Shown in pieces: positions 44,050 to 53,553 of a stretch of 64,000 bases of DNA; within the stretch, counting starts at the first letter, position 1; the number at the start of each line of letters is the position of its first letter. A program made the position numbers and the translations under genes. The notes under the pieces were generated by a model. It saw only the letters and a program-made list of their open reading frames with translations. It was not told the DNA's origin and did no database searches. The stretch comes from QYOJ01 sp964642545 (GTDB lineage: Bacteria; Bacteroidota; Bacteroidia; Bacteroidales; FEN-979), in NCBI GenBank assembly GCA_964642545.1, contig CAZXQU010000001.1, forward strand, positions 124,001-188,000, in the 5' to 3' direction.

Positions 44050-46824
44050 ATGAGGATCATCAGGCGTATAATTCAGGCAACCATCATCATGATTCTTATT
44101 GTAGGGATCCCCTATCTCTGCTATCTACTCTATGTATCCCTGGATCGCCCCGTCAAAGACCCGGTTCAGGCGATCCCCGACCGTACAGCACTCATCATAC
44201 AGGTTAACAATCCACTGGGACTTTTGGGTGAGTTGACGCGCAACAACCTCATCTGGAAAGAACTTCTTACTTACCCGGGAATCAGACCTATCCAGGACCA
44301 GTTGCTACTGATAGACTCCATGTCGCGCTGGAGCCCCAACATCAGGGAAATCCTCAACGACGCACCGTTAACTATAGCCCTCTCTCTGCATAGTCGTACG
44401 AAGTTCGATCCTCTTTTTCTAATGCCAGTTCCATCTTCACTCGAAGGAGCCTCCTTTACCTCTTTTATTGAGGAACACTATCCGGGAAAGGTAACCATTC
44501 TCCAAAGCCCTTATGGCCAGACAGAAATCTGCAGGATTCATTTTGAGAACCAGCGAAACACACTCTTTGCCTCGGTTTGGGAAGGAGTATGTATCTTCAG
44601 CTTCACCGATGCACTGGTGAAACGAGCGATTGACCAGTTATCATTGAATACAACGATATCGGTGATGAAAGGGTTCAATACCGTTTCACTAACCACCGGG
44701 AAGAAAGTTGATGCCAACCTCTATGTCAATTTTCCTTACCTCTCACTTGCCCTCTGGAAAGGTGTTAACGAAACACATAATAAAGGATTGGTAAAATTTG
44801 CACGTTATGCTGACTGGAGTGGGATGGACCTCTATCTTAAAAAGGATGAACTCCTGTTCAACGGGTATACAATTGCATCCGACAGTGCTATGCAAACTCT
44901 GGCTTTGATGAATGACCAGGTACCTCTCCTCCTGACGATGACCAACATTCTTCCTTCCAATACTGAGGCTTACCTCCTCTATGCCATGATCGGGTATCCC
45001 GACTATTTCCAACGTTGGCAATTCAGGCTACAGCGAGCTGTCTTCTCGGCTGACAACATTGACCTTTTCAAAAGTTTGAATACCCGGTATGACACGTTGG
45101 TTCTCCCCTTCCTTGAGTCTTGGATCGGCGGGCAGTTGGGAAGGTGTTGGATCAAGCCATCACAAAGGAGAAATGGTCTGTTTCCTGTAACAATCCTCCA
45201 GGCAATAAATCCCGATTCAGCCCGCAAGAGCCTTCTCTCCCTCGCACTGATAACCGGAAAGAGAACTGATTCTACCCTCTATGAGGGAGTGCCGATTTAC
45301 CAAACCGGCCTCTCCGAGATTCTAAACATCTGGCTCAGCCCGCTTTTTGAACAGGAGGAGCTTACATATTTTACTATTATCGGTGATTTTGTCTGTTTTT
45401 CACACAGCAGTGAAACGTTGAAAGCGATGCTCAAAAGTAACCTTCATAAAGAGTTACTTATTGAGAACAAAGTATATCAGGATATCTCAGAAAATATTTC
45501 CGATCAGGCCAATTTCTCCTTCTACTGCAACTCCAACCATATTCTTGATGAACTTCCTGCAGTGCTTAATGCTGAGTACCTTTCGCTTTTCAGCCCTATC
45601 CTCGACTCGCTAAAGAAATTTCAATCATTTACCCTTCAACTATCTGCTGAGGATGGGATGTTTTACACCAGTTTTCAGTTACGATTCAATCCAAAGAGAA
45701 CAGAAGTGGGCCCTCTCTTATGGCAATCGAATCTTGACACCCTCGTCTCGGGACGCCCGCAAATCGTCCTTTCCGGTGCCGGAGACACCTTTGCAGTGCT
45801 GGCTACAGACACCATGAACACCCTGTATAAAATTGATCCCGAAGGGCAAATAGCCTGGAAGCAGAAACTCTATGGAAAAGTGCTCGGAAGTTTTCATGAA
45901 GTGGTTTTCCCCAGTAGCGACACCTTGTTTTACCTGTTCAACACTGAAAACCATCTCTATCTGATCAGAAGTGATGGCAAAATTTCCCCACGTTTCCCCA
46001 TGAAGTTTCCCACACAAGCTTCAAATGGGTTATCCATCATTACACCAGGCGAATTCAAGGTTATAATCGCATTCAGGAATAAACGTATTTACAGTTTTAA
46101 TTTGGACGGATTGTTGAGTGAGGGTTGGACCTCTCCTGCGGTGGAGGAGTTGGTCATAACCCCTGTTCAGGTTTTAAAGGGCGGAGGCAGGTTACTTCCT
46201 GGCACTGCCTACCATGAGGACAATGGTTCTTCTGTAACCTTGGTTGTAACGATGAAAAGTGGGAAGATACTGATCACAGATGGTTTTGGTGTTAAGAAAG
46301 TGGATCCTGACAAAGGATTCAACAACTCCCCAAATTCGGCGTTTTACCAGAACCATACCAACTCAAAATCTCCATGGTTAACAACGGATATGCAAGGGAA
46401 GGTGACCTATTTTGAAGAGAGTGGACGTGTCAGCCGTGTCAGCTTTAACATTTTCTCTGCAAATCATCATTTCCTTTACGAAGATATTCTGGGTGACGGC
46501 GCGCCTGAGTTTATCTTTTTCGACAACAATACCCTCTATTATTACAACCGGTTTTTCAAACTGATCTATTTTTATACTTTCCGGCACAATGTTTCTCCGC
46601 CATGCCTGATAAAGAAGATCCATGGCAAAACATACATCGGATTTACATCCCAAACTACGAATGAGGTATTTCTATTTGACCGGCAAGGATATGTTGAGAT
46701 TGAATCAGGTGTCAAAGGAACCACACCATTTGACATCGGGTTTATGAACAATGATTCTATTCTGGACCTTGTGATTGGTAGCAACAGGAGTGTAAAAAGA
46801 TTTAGTTTGGGAACCATTCCCTAG
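44050..46824 (+). CDS. Large envelope protein, DUF3352-like with C-terminal beta-propeller
   Basis: 924 residues from ATG 44050. One N-terminal transmembrane helix (ATIIMILIVGIPYLCYLLY) anchors a large periplasmic part. The N-terminal half (AIPDRTALIIQVNNPLGLL ... LPSNTEAYLLY) resembles DUF3352 proteins. From about residue 560 come PQQ/WD-like strands (FAVLATDTMNTLYKIDPEGQIAWKQKL, RIYSFNLDGLLSEGW), suggesting a beta-propeller. Function unknown; anchored in the inner membrane facing the periplasm. It is convergent with the next gene, with a 7-bp gap. Confidence 0.6.
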   Translation: MRIIRRIIQATIIMILIVGIPYLCYLLYVSLDRPVKDPVQAIPDRTALIIQVNNPLGLLGELTRNNLIWKELLTYPGIRPIQDQLLLIDSMSRWSPNIREILNDAPLTIALSLHSRTKFDPLFLMPVPSSLEGASFTSFIEEHYPGKVTILQSPYGQTEICRIHFENQRNTLFASVWEGVCIFSFTDALVKRAIDQLSLNTTISVMKGFNTVSLTTGKKVDANLYVNFPYLSLALWKGVNETHNKGLVKFARYADWSGMDLYLKKDELLFNGYTIASDSAMQTLALMNDQVPLLLTMTNILPSNTEAYLLYAMIGYPDYFQRWQFRLQRAVFSADNIDLFKSLNTRYDTLVLPFLESWIGGQLGRCWIKPSQRRNGLFPVTILQAINPDSARKSLLSLALITGKRTDSTLYEGVPIYQTGLSEILNIWLSPLFEQEELTYFTIIGDFVCFSHSSETLKAMLKSNLHKELLIENKVYQDISENISDQANFSFYCNSNHILDELPAVLNAEYLSLFSPILDSLKKFQSFTLQLSAEDGMFYTSFQLRFNPKRTEVGPLLWQSNLDTLVSGRPQIVLSGAGDTFAVLATDTMNTLYKIDPEGQIAWKQKLYGKVLGSFHEVVFPSSDTLFYLFNTENHLYLIRSDGKISPRFPMKFPTQASNGLSIITPGEFKVIIAFRNKRIYSFNLDGLLSEGWTSPAVEELVITPVQVLKGGGRLLPGTAYHEDNGSSVTLVVTMKSGKILITDGFGVKKVDPDKGFNNSPNSAFYQNHTNSKSPWLTTDMQGKVTYFEESGRVSRVSFNIFSANHHFLYEDILGDGAPEFIFFDNNTLYYYNRFFKLIYFYTFRHNVSPPCLIKKIHGKTYIGFTSQTTNEVFLFDRQGYVEIESGVKGTTPFDIGFMNNDSILDLVIGSNRSVKRFSLGTIP

Positions 46825-46831
46825 TCTCTAT

Positions 46832-47776
46832 CTATCTCATTCTCAATACTTTTCCTGTCGGAGGTTCATAACCGTCAGGAAGAAGATTTTTACGATAGAG
46901 GTTTTCCAGGCGGATTCCATAAACCTGGGAAATTTCCCACAAGGTTTGATTGGTTCCAACAACGTGCACTTTTTGGATGGCTTTTCGCTTCTTTTTCTCA
47001 AGGTAAACCGCTTGTCCTGATTTCAAGCCACCGGCACGTTTTAGATCATTAAAATCCATCAGGTCTGATGCACTAAGCCGAAAATCACGTGCAATCTTCA
47101 GAAGGTCGTCGTTATCGAGGGCAAAGGTACATTGGACATGATTATTGATATAGACTTTCCGGTTGTTTGGACCCGGGCCAAAGTAGGTAAATAAGGACTT
47201 GTAGGCCTCCATCAGGTTGCCATCGGCCACAGTAGTTATTATTGCCGGAACCTCTCCTTCGGGAAGATCATATGCTTGAAGGGAGTAACGTTCGATCAGA
47301 CTGATCAGCAGATCAGGATATTTAGGGTTAGTGGCATAGCCAGCTGTTTTCAGTCCATAAGCCCATGCCCGGTAGTTTTGAACATCAATTGAGAAGAGAA
47401 AATTATACCGATCACGGGTTGACAGGAACTCTGAATGATCGCGAAATGACTCAACTGCATTATCGTATTTCCGGAAGCATTCATCTGGTGAATCATCATC
47501 CATCCGGTAGGTTTTACCCGTCCACTCATTATGACATTTGATCCCGAAATGGTTGTTGGCTTCCCTGGCAAGTGTACTCTGGCCAGCTCTTGACTCCAGA
47601 ATAGCCTGGGCTAGTTTGATGCTGGCAGGGATACCATACGTTCGCATGTCCTGTATCGAGATTCCCTTATAGGCATCAATGTATGCACGAACCTTCTCAT
47701 CGTACGAGGATTGAGAAAGCGCTGAGAGGGATGAGAAGACCAGGATTAGCAGGAGGTAGCGGGAGAAGGAGGTCAT
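46832..47776 (-). CDS. Secreted LysM glucosaminidase (GH73-like)
   Basis: 314 residues. A signal peptide ends near LSALSQSS. A GH73/FlgJ-like N-acetylglucosaminidase domain follows (about 25-165: YGIPASIKLAQAILESRAGQSTLAREANNHFGIKCH, with the catalytic Glu in ILESRAG). A C-terminal LysM domain (HVVGTNQTLWEISQVYGIRLENLYRKNLLP) binds peptidoglycan. It would cleave glycan strands in the periplasm. It lies beside the murL-murD pair but is separated from it by a repeat block, so linkage is likely but unproven. Confidence 0.9.
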   Translation of the reverse strand: MTSFSRYLLLILVFSSLSALSQSSYDEKVRAYIDAYKGISIQDMRTYGIPASIKLAQAILESRAGQSTLAREANNHFGIKCHNEWTGKTYRMDDDSPDECFRKYDNAVESFRDHSEFLSTRDRYNFLFSIDVQNYRAWAYGLKTAGYATNPKYPDLLISLIERYSLQAYDLPEGEVPAIITTVADGNLMEAYKSLFTYFGPGPNNRKVYINNHVQCTFALDNDDLLKIARDFRLSASDLMDFNDLKRAGGLKSGQAVYLEKKKRKAIQKVHVVGTNQTLWEISQVYGIRLENLYRKNLLPDGYEPPTGKVLRMR

Positions 47777-47920
47777 AGTTTCGGGTTTCGTGTTTCGGGT
47801 TTCGTGTTTCGGTTCACTAGTTAACGGTTATCCGTATTTCGTATTTCGTATTTCTCTTCACGTCTCACATCTCACGTCTCACATCTCACGTCTTACGTCT
47901 TACGTCTTACGTCTTACGTC
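47777..47920. repeat. Three consecutive heptamer arrays
   Basis: GTTTCGG/GTTTCGT units (47777-47812), CGTATTT units (47831-47854) and TCACGTC/TCACATC/TTACGTC units (47858-47920). These are three different words in 144 bp. The last encodes the C-terminus and stop of murD. Confidence 0.9.
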
Positions 47921-49294
47921 CCCTATTACAAGTTCAATGAACCTGAATCCACGTTCTTCAAAGCTCCTGAATTCGTCGTAGCTAGATGCAGCCGGTGACA
48001 GCAGGCAAGTCGCCCCAGCCCTCGTATTCTCCAGTGCAAGTGGTAAGAGGTGGTCGAATCGGTTGATATAAAACAGGTTTTTCCTCGATTTTATTGTTTC
48101 GTCTGTCTTTTCAATTACGTTTCCAATCCTTCGGCCTGCTGCTCCAATGAAAATCAACGTACGCACCTGTGAATGGATCAGGAATCGGGCAAACGCCTCA
48201 TAGCTAACACCTCGGTCAAATCCTCCCAGGATCAGGGTATCCACATCGGAGAGAGATTGTACAGCGGCTATGGAAGCTTCGGGAATCGTTGCAATAGAGT
48301 CGTTCACCCAATGAATGGCGTGGTGATACCCCACGTATTCCATCCGATGAGCCAGCCCTTTGAAGGAAGCCAGTCCATCGAGGATCGCTTCTTCTTTGAC
48401 TCCCAGAAGCCAGCTGGCAGTGACAGCTGCCATGATATTCCTGAAGTTGTGCTCCCCTTTCAGATAACGGTTGTGGAATTCGTGTACAACAAGTTCATCC
48501 CTCCCCGGCACCCTGATAATAAGTTCGTCTCTCCTTTTAAAAGCGCCTGTTTCGAATTCGTGCTGCAGGGAAAGGGGGATGAGTGATGGGGGGATAGTTT
48601 GAATATGTGCTGCAATGATTGGGTCGTCGGCATTGTAAAGAAGGAAATCGCCGATAGCCTGGGTTGTTGCTATCTTCATTTTGGCCTTCTGGTAATCGTA
48701 GTATGAGTTGTAAGCATCCAGGTGTTCTTCGAAAATATTGAGCAACAACGCGATGTGCGGTCCACGGTGGATATATTCAAGTTGATGTGATGAGAGTTCG
48801 TCGACAATGAAAGTTTGTGGGGTGATCAGATCCAGGAAGTGCCAGGCTGGCGTTCCGATATTGCCCAGCAAGACACTCTCCTTCCCATCGGTAGTTAGGA
48901 TGTGTGCAATCAGGCTGCTTGTTGTACTCTTCCCTTTGGTCCCCGTAATACCGATAATTTGTTTAGCAAAGGCTTCAAGGAAGATATCCGTCTGAGAAGT
49001 GATTCTGGACATGTCAACGGAGGGCTTCAACTTTGCGAGTGAAATGCCGGGTGATTTAAGGATTAATTCGAACCTGTCCAATCCGTAGAGGTAATCTTTG
49101 CCGCACTGGAATTCAATGTTGTGATCATCAACAAGAAGTGAACTTTTCGCCACATCGGGGTTGCTGTCGGCAATCCATATCTTTTGATGGGGACACAGTT
49201 TCCTGATTGACTGATACGATGACTCCCCTTCCCGGCCGAAGCCTAAGAGAAGAATTTTTTTCCCTTCCAATCGCCGGCGAAGTAAATCAACCAT
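47900..49294 (-). CDS. murD2: UDP-MurNAc-L-Ala--glutamate ligase, probable L-Glu-specific MurD2
   Basis: 464 residues with the Mur ligase fold: GFGREGESSYQSI, ATP loop GITGTKGKSTTSSLIAHIL, DELSSHQLEYI, HNFRNIMAAVTA and SPAASSYDEFRSFEERG. In usual MurD the central-C-terminal motif reads NDSKATN; here it is NDSIATIP (Ile334 for Lys). Together with the 8-bp overlap with murL this points to the MurD2 form, which adds L-Glu instead of D-Glu (established for Xanthomonas). The last seven residues (GDVRRKT) and the stop are encoded by a heptamer array. The stereochemical call is inference; the ligase call is firm. Confidence 0.85.
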   Translation of the reverse strand: MVDLLRRRLEGKKILLLGFGREGESSYQSIRKLCPHQKIWIADSNPDVAKSSLLVDDHNIEFQCGKDYLYGLDRFELILKSPGISLAKLKPSVDMSRITSQTDIFLEAFAKQIIGITGTKGKSTTSSLIAHILTTDGKESVLLGNIGTPAWHFLDLITPQTFIVDELSSHQLEYIHRGPHIALLLNIFEEHLDAYNSYYDYQKAKMKIATTQAIGDFLLYNADDPIIAAHIQTIPPSLIPLSLQHEFETGAFKRRDELIIRVPGRDELVVHEFHNRYLKGEHNFRNIMAAVTASWLLGVKEEAILDGLASFKGLAHRMEYVGYHHAIHWVNDSIATIPEASIAAVQSLSDVDTLILGGFDRGVSYEAFARFLIHSQVRTLIFIGAAGRRIGNVIEKTDETIKSRKNLFYINRFDHLLPLALENTRAGATCLLSPAASSYDEFRSFEERGFRFIELVIGDVRRKT

Positions 49295-50699
49295 TGACGG
49301 CTCCTTTCAGCAGTTCTTCGAATTGGGGAGGAAGGAAGTTTTGAGAGTCCCATGCTTTGAGGAGGGAAGGGAGGGAGGGAGGGAGTATGTCAGTAGGTTG
49401 CTTAGTCGCTATGCTCTTGGCAAAGACAAGGGGTTTGATACTTGCATAGTAGTGAAGGAGTGTGGGTAACGGTTTGTTTCCAAATTGTGCGATTATTTCT
49501 TGTAGGGCAGCGTTGACTTCAGAGATAGTGCCTACGCATTCGAAGGGTTTTTCGGGGGCTATTCCGGTAAGTTGATCAAGGATCGGGACCAGGTCTATGT
49601 CGTTAAACAGGTCCCTGTGAAAGATCCCTGTCAGTTGATCAGGAAGCAGGAATGGTGCCACCATAATGCACGTAAAAAGGCATTTTGGGCATTTTCCACA
49701 CCATGAATCAGTTTTGCTTCCTACATTACAACTTTTGAAAACAGAGAAATATTTCGGATAGCGACAAAAAATGCTGGCAATCTGAAGTTCGTTTAGTGGT
49801 CGGAGAAGGCTGAAATAATTGATTTCGGGACTGATCCATTTACGTACATAATCCCGGAAATCCTTCTCAAACTCAAATGTTTTAGAGTACTGGTGATTGA
49901 CAGGCAAGCCTGGGATGGTTGATTCGTTGGCGCTTGATTCATTTGAAAGAGCGATATTTCTCTTCCCGGAGAGTGCAGCAGAGAGGATGGTAATAAACGC
50001 GAGTAAAGCCGAAAAGGGGGTGTGACCATTGAGAAATCCCTGATCATTTAATTGCAAAAGAAGAGGATCAATAGTACGATTGATCCCAATCATTCCCGAA
50101 TGGGCGAACCCAGCTATGAATATACTGTGTACACTGGCTCCCCGTGGGTTGAGGATAAGAGGTGTGACACCAGGAAGTTTCCTGAGTATTTCAAGGCTTA
50201 CAATAGAATCTTTACCCCCGCCAATAGGGACGATCACATCAGGTTTTAATACACATTGGATTGGAGAAAGAAATTCGTCAGAAGCCACTATAACATCCAT
50301 AAATTGGTCAATATCTGTCGGGATTGAGTTGAGGAAAAAAAACTCTCCCAAACCGTTAAACCAGCATTTTTTCCACCATGATATTTGTTCTTGAGTGATG
50401 GCATGTGCCTTGATTATCAGCTGTTTCGGACAAGCTGACTTCCAATAACTGATGAGTTCAATCAGCCCCAGATGAAAGACAAGGTTCGGGAGGAGATCCA
50501 TGACCTCCTCTTCGGGAATGAAAAATTCTTTGTGCGGAATAAAAATGGTTGGTGAAAAATGGTACCGATCGGCCAGGTTGAAATAATAACGAATATCTAA
50601 TCCATGCCCTGAGTAGCTATAATCATACCCTTCATAGGAAAAAAAAGGAAATTCATCCCTGAGTTGCAGGAATTTATCATAACGGTTTGACTTCTCCAT
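49287..50699 (-). CDS. murL: UDP-MurNAc-L-alanyl-L-glutamate epimerase
   Basis: 470 residues matching MurL, which epimerises the L-Glu of UDP-MurNAc-L-Ala-L-Glu to D-Glu using ATP. Motifs shared with my recollection of Xanthomonas MurL: FNGLGEFFFLN, the PP-loop-like IGGGKDSIVSLE, LNDQGFLNGHTPFSA, SNESSANESTIPGLPVNHQYSK, YFSLLRPLNELQIA, WCGKCPKCLFTCIMVAPFL and KPFECVG. It overlaps murD by 8 bp, as expected for a two-step unit replacing glutamate racemase. A purine-rich GGGA tract (49361-49385) lies near its 3' end. It has a TACATTTG promoter element and is divergent from yqgE. Confidence 0.93.
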   Translation of the reverse strand: MEKSNRYDKFLQLRDEFPFFSYEGYDYSYSGHGLDIRYYFNLADRYHFSPTIFIPHKEFFIPEEEVMDLLPNLVFHLGLIELISYWKSACPKQLIIKAHAITQEQISWWKKCWFNGLGEFFFLNSIPTDIDQFMDVIVASDEFLSPIQCVLKPDVIVPIGGGKDSIVSLEILRKLPGVTPLILNPRGASVHSIFIAGFAHSGMIGINRTIDPLLLQLNDQGFLNGHTPFSALLAFITILSAALSGKRNIALSNESSANESTIPGLPVNHQYSKTFEFEKDFRDYVRKWISPEINYFSLLRPLNELQIASIFCRYPKYFSVFKSCNVGSKTDSWCGKCPKCLFTCIMVAPFLLPDQLTGIFHRDLFNDIDLVPILDQLTGIAPEKPFECVGTISEVNAALQEIIAQFGNKPLPTLLHYYASIKPLVFAKSIATKQPTDILPPSLPSLLKAWDSQNFLPPQFEELLKGAVNG

Positions 50700-50709
50700 G
50701 AAATGGTAC

Positions 50710-50717
50710 TATATTTG
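50710..50717 (+). promoter_or_regulatory. -7 element TATATTTG upstream of yqgE
   Basis: TAnnTTTG match 36 bp before the yqgE ATG, facing away from the murL element. Confidence 0.6.
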
Positions 50718-50731
50718 CTAGGTGGCTCTCG

Positions 50732-50739
50732 CAAATGTA
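50732..50739 (-). promoter_or_regulatory. -7 element TACATTTG upstream of murL
   Basis: TAnnTTTG match on the minus strand, 32 bp before the murL ATG. The two divergent elements sit face to face within 30 bp, so RNA polymerase binding may be mutually exclusive. Confidence 0.55.
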
Positions 50740-50753
50740 ACAAATTTTAGATT

Positions 50754-51317
50754 ATGACCGAGCGTCAGATCATAAAACCAAAGCAGGGAATCATTCTGAT
50801 TTCTGAACCTTCATTAAAGGATTTTTATTTTCGTCAGTCGGTAGTTCTGTTAGCCGATCATAATGAAGATGGGACCTTTGGAGTAATTGTGAATAAGCCA
50901 ATTGAAGTGCGTCTTGAAGAAGTTATCACAGGGTTTTCAGGATTTGAACACCAGGTTTACCTGGGGGGACCGGTAATGACTGACAGTATTTTTTTCATCC
51001 ACACTCTTCCCATAATTGAGAGCAGCTTTAAGATCATGGATGGCCTCTTCTGGGGAGGAAATATTGATGAGATCAGAAACCTGATGGAAGCCGGTCTCCT
51101 GAGTGAAGACAATATCCGGTTTTTCCTTGGCTATTCGGGATGGGACCCCAACCAGCTTGACCGGGAGATTAGTGAAAAATCATGGGTATTGTCTCATGCC
51201 TCTGTTAAGGAGGTAATCAATGAAAATCCTGAAGCTCTGTGGACGAATTACCTGAGAAACATGGGTAACGATTACTCTATCTGGGCCAACTTTCCATCCG
51301 ATCCAACACTGAATTAA
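50754..51317 (+). CDS. YqgE/AlgH family protein
   Basis: 187 residues, normal for the YqgE/AlgH (DUF179) family: KPKQGIILISEPSLKDFYFRQSVVLLADHNEDGTFGVIVNKP, then YLGGPV and FFLGYSGWDPNQLDREI. Cytoplasmic protein of unknown biochemical role; AlgH was named from alginate regulation in Pseudomonas. Single-gene unit. Confidence 0.92.
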   Translation: MTERQIIKPKQGIILISEPSLKDFYFRQSVVLLADHNEDGTFGVIVNKPIEVRLEEVITGFSGFEHQVYLGGPVMTDSIFFIHTLPIIESSFKIMDGLFWGGNIDEIRNLMEAGLLSEDNIRFFLGYSGWDPNQLDREISEKSWVLSHASVKEVINENPEALWTNYLRNMGNDYSIWANFPSDPTLN

Positions 51318-51372
51318 CAATGCATAGTTCATAAGTCCTGGAATCCTTCCTTTTACGTAAATTTTCTCCTCT

Positions 51373-51380
51373 TATATTTG
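51373..51380 (+). promoter_or_regulatory. -7 element TATATTTG upstream of kelch gene
   Basis: TAnnTTTG match 31 bp before the kelch ATG. Confidence 0.6.
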
Positions 51381-51411
51381 TTTCCAACGGCACTCTTATC
51401 AGAGCCATTAT

Positions 51412-52677
51412 ATGGTATTAAAGCAATCTGTTATCTTATTGATTACAGGAGGTATGTGGTTGGCTGTAAGTATTAACGCAGTACAGTCACAGGAATCATC
51501 ATGGTCGCACCGACAAGATTTTTCATCTCCTCCGAGGATTCAGGCTGTCGGATTTTCCATTGGTGACAAAGGGTATATAGCCACCGGAACTGATGGAATG
51601 AGCGACCATCTCCTTCAGGATTTACAGGAATATGATCCGGGCACGAACAGTTGGACGTTTAAATCGAGTCTTCCTTTCCCCCTGCGCGGCAGTGTAGCAT
51701 TTTCGATTGGTTCTAAAGCGTATGTAACAACTGGTGGAGGTTCATATGGCTTGAATTATCAGACGCAGGAGTGGGATCAGGGAACCAATATCTGGCGTCC
51801 CCGGGCCGCATTTCCGGCAGGAAAGGGAAGGATGTCGGCTGTTGGCATTGCAATGGGCAACCGGGGATATGTAGGCACCGGATTTGATGCGACAGAAAGG
51901 CCATTGAACGACCTTTGGGAGTATGATCCCGTGAGCAATTCGTGGCAGCAAAAAGCCTCACTTCCCGGAAGCGGCCGTTGCTATGCTACCGTATTTGCAA
52001 TACACGACAAAATCTATATCGGTTTAGGCAACAACGGCTCGTCCTATCTGAAAGATTGGTGGGAGTATTCCCCAGCCACCAATGTTTGGAGACGCATGGA
52101 AGATCTGGCAGGAGAGGCACGTACCGGAGCGATGGGATTTTCAGTAAATGGCAAAGGGTATGTAATAGGTGGAGTAAATTATAGCATGAGTCCTCTCAAG
52201 GATATATGGGAGTTTGATCCGATCCAGAATACCTGGACACAGCTTGACCGCTTCCCCGGATCCAGCCGGGGGTATGGAGTAAGTTTCGTCATCAACAACA
52301 GTGGATATATTGCAGCCGGAACCTCATCAGAAGGATATCTCTTTGACCTTTGGGAGTGTTTCCCAGGGACGATGGTTCGAGCCTCCATTCCGAGAGATGA
52401 TCCATTCATCGATCCTGTTGTGATTTCTCCCAACCCATTTTTCTATCGGTTTTTTATGAAGATGCGTCATCCTTATACAGGAATGCTGGAACTCACAATT
52501 ACAAATATGCGCGGGCAGGTTGTCTTCAGGAAGAACATTGACAAAGACGCTGAATACATCGTCAGGTGTTACGAGATCGACTATCTCCCCGACGGGTTGT
52601 TTGTGTTTCGGGTGAAGGACCCATCCGGGATCATCGACACCAAACAAACAGTGATACATAAGTCGTTTGACATTTAA
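51412..52677 (+). CDS. Secreted kelch-repeat protein with T9SS-type tail
   Basis: 421 residues. Signal peptide ending near AVQSQ. Six kelch repeats (EYDPGTNSW, EWDQGTNIW, EYDPVSNSW, EYSPATNVW, EFDPIQNTW and a degenerate last blade) suggest a six-bladed beta-propeller for binding protein or glycan. The C-terminal ~85 residues (VVISPNPFFYRFFMKM ... LPDGLFVFRVKDPSG) fit a divergent T9SS sorting domain starting with SPNPF. It should be exported to the cell surface. No enzyme motif is seen. Confidence 0.83.
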   Translation: MVLKQSVILLITGGMWLAVSINAVQSQESSWSHRQDFSSPPRIQAVGFSIGDKGYIATGTDGMSDHLLQDLQEYDPGTNSWTFKSSLPFPLRGSVAFSIGSKAYVTTGGGSYGLNYQTQEWDQGTNIWRPRAAFPAGKGRMSAVGIAMGNRGYVGTGFDATERPLNDLWEYDPVSNSWQQKASLPGSGRCYATVFAIHDKIYIGLGNNGSSYLKDWWEYSPATNVWRRMEDLAGEARTGAMGFSVNGKGYVIGGVNYSMSPLKDIWEFDPIQNTWTQLDRFPGSSRGYGVSFVINNSGYIAAGTSSEGYLFDLWECFPGTMVRASIPRDDPFIDPVVISPNPFFYRFFMKMRHPYTGMLELTITNMRGQVVFRKNIDKDAEYIVRCYEIDYLPDGLFVFRVKDPSGIIDTKQTVIHKSFDI

Positions 52678-52685
52678 GTCAGAAT

Positions 52686-52737
52686 ATAAGAAATACGAAC
52701 CGGAGCGAAGCGAAGCTCGGCGAAGCCAAATAAGAAA
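52686..52737. repeat. GCGAAGC words between ATAAGAAATACG copies
   Basis: Two copies of ATAAGAAATACG flank a core of GAAGCGAAGC / CGGCGAAGCC repeats before the next gene. It resembles a small mobile or repetitive unit; nothing else is in this gap. Confidence 0.5.
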
Positions 52738-52770
52738 TACGGGCGGGGTGCGTTTTCATAAAGGTATTCA

Positions 52771-53505
52771 ATGATAGAAGTAAGGGCAGGTATCAGGTTG
52801 TCAGATATCCTTGTTGTTATTGCGGTGGCAGTCATTCTGTTGCCGTTTTTTTTATTCCCGTCAGTCTATGAAGAATACCACACACTGAACTCAGCACACG
52901 GGTATGTGATGGCTTTTGTGAAGTTTGCGATTCTGGCAACCTTCGGGGAGTGCATCGGTCTAAGGATACGGACCGGGAGGTACTACCAGCCCGGATTCGG
53001 ATTGATTCAGCGGGCTCTTATCTGGGGCTTTCTCGGGATTACCCTTAAAATGGCATTTATCATTTTCGGTGAGGGTGCACCATATATGATAAAGACAATG
53101 GGTGTTGCATTCCCTGACCCGAATCCGGCCAATATTCTTCGTTCGCCTGAATTTTCTGCACTTAAGCTCCTCTCTGCATTTGCTGTTGGTGTCACACTAA
53201 ACCTATTTTTCGCACCGGTGTTCATGATTTTCCACAGGATTACCGACATGCATATCATTGAACACCGCGGATCGATCAGGGGATTCTTCACCCCTATCAG
53301 ATTCGGGTATCAGCTAACCCACCTTGACTGGAATTCCATGTGGAACTTTGTTCTGAAAAAGACCGTCCCTTTCTTTTGGATACCAGCCCAAACTCTGAAT
53401 TTCCTGCTGCCAGAGGATTGGCGCGTACTGGTTGCTGCCATATATAGTATTATCCTGGGAGTACTGTTATCTGTGGCGAGTCTGATCGAAGAAAAAAGGG
53501 CATAA
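52771..53505 (+). CDS. Membrane protein, Mpv17/PMP22-like
   Basis: 244 residues with about five or six hydrophobic helices. The C-terminal region (FVLKKTVPFFWIPAQTLNFLLPEDWRVLVAAIYSIILGVLLS) resembles the Mpv17/PMP22 signature region. Inner-membrane protein of unknown function. It is convergent with plsC. Confidence 0.5.
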   Translation: MIEVRAGIRLSDILVVIAVAVILLPFFLFPSVYEEYHTLNSAHGYVMAFVKFAILATFGECIGLRIRTGRYYQPGFGLIQRALIWGFLGITLKMAFIIFGEGAPYMIKTMGVAFPDPNPANILRSPEFSALKLLSAFAVGVTLNLFFAPVFMIFHRITDMHIIEHRGSIRGFFTPIRFGYQLTHLDWNSMWNFVLKKTVPFFWIPAQTLNFLLPEDWRVLVAAIYSIILGVLLSVASLIEEKRA

Positions 53506-53553
53506 CGGTTTGTCATTTTCAAACGCATGTAATATTTTGACAACGAATTTTCT

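Noticed and set aside
47777..47920. CRISPR array
   Set aside because: Units are 7 bp and contiguous, with no spacers; no cas gene in the window.
47790..47981. Plus-strand frame starting MFRVSCFGSLVN and rich in SHLTSHISRLTS
   Set aside because: It is the translation of the heptamer arrays and the 3' end of murD; a 7-bp array without stops gives open frames by chance.
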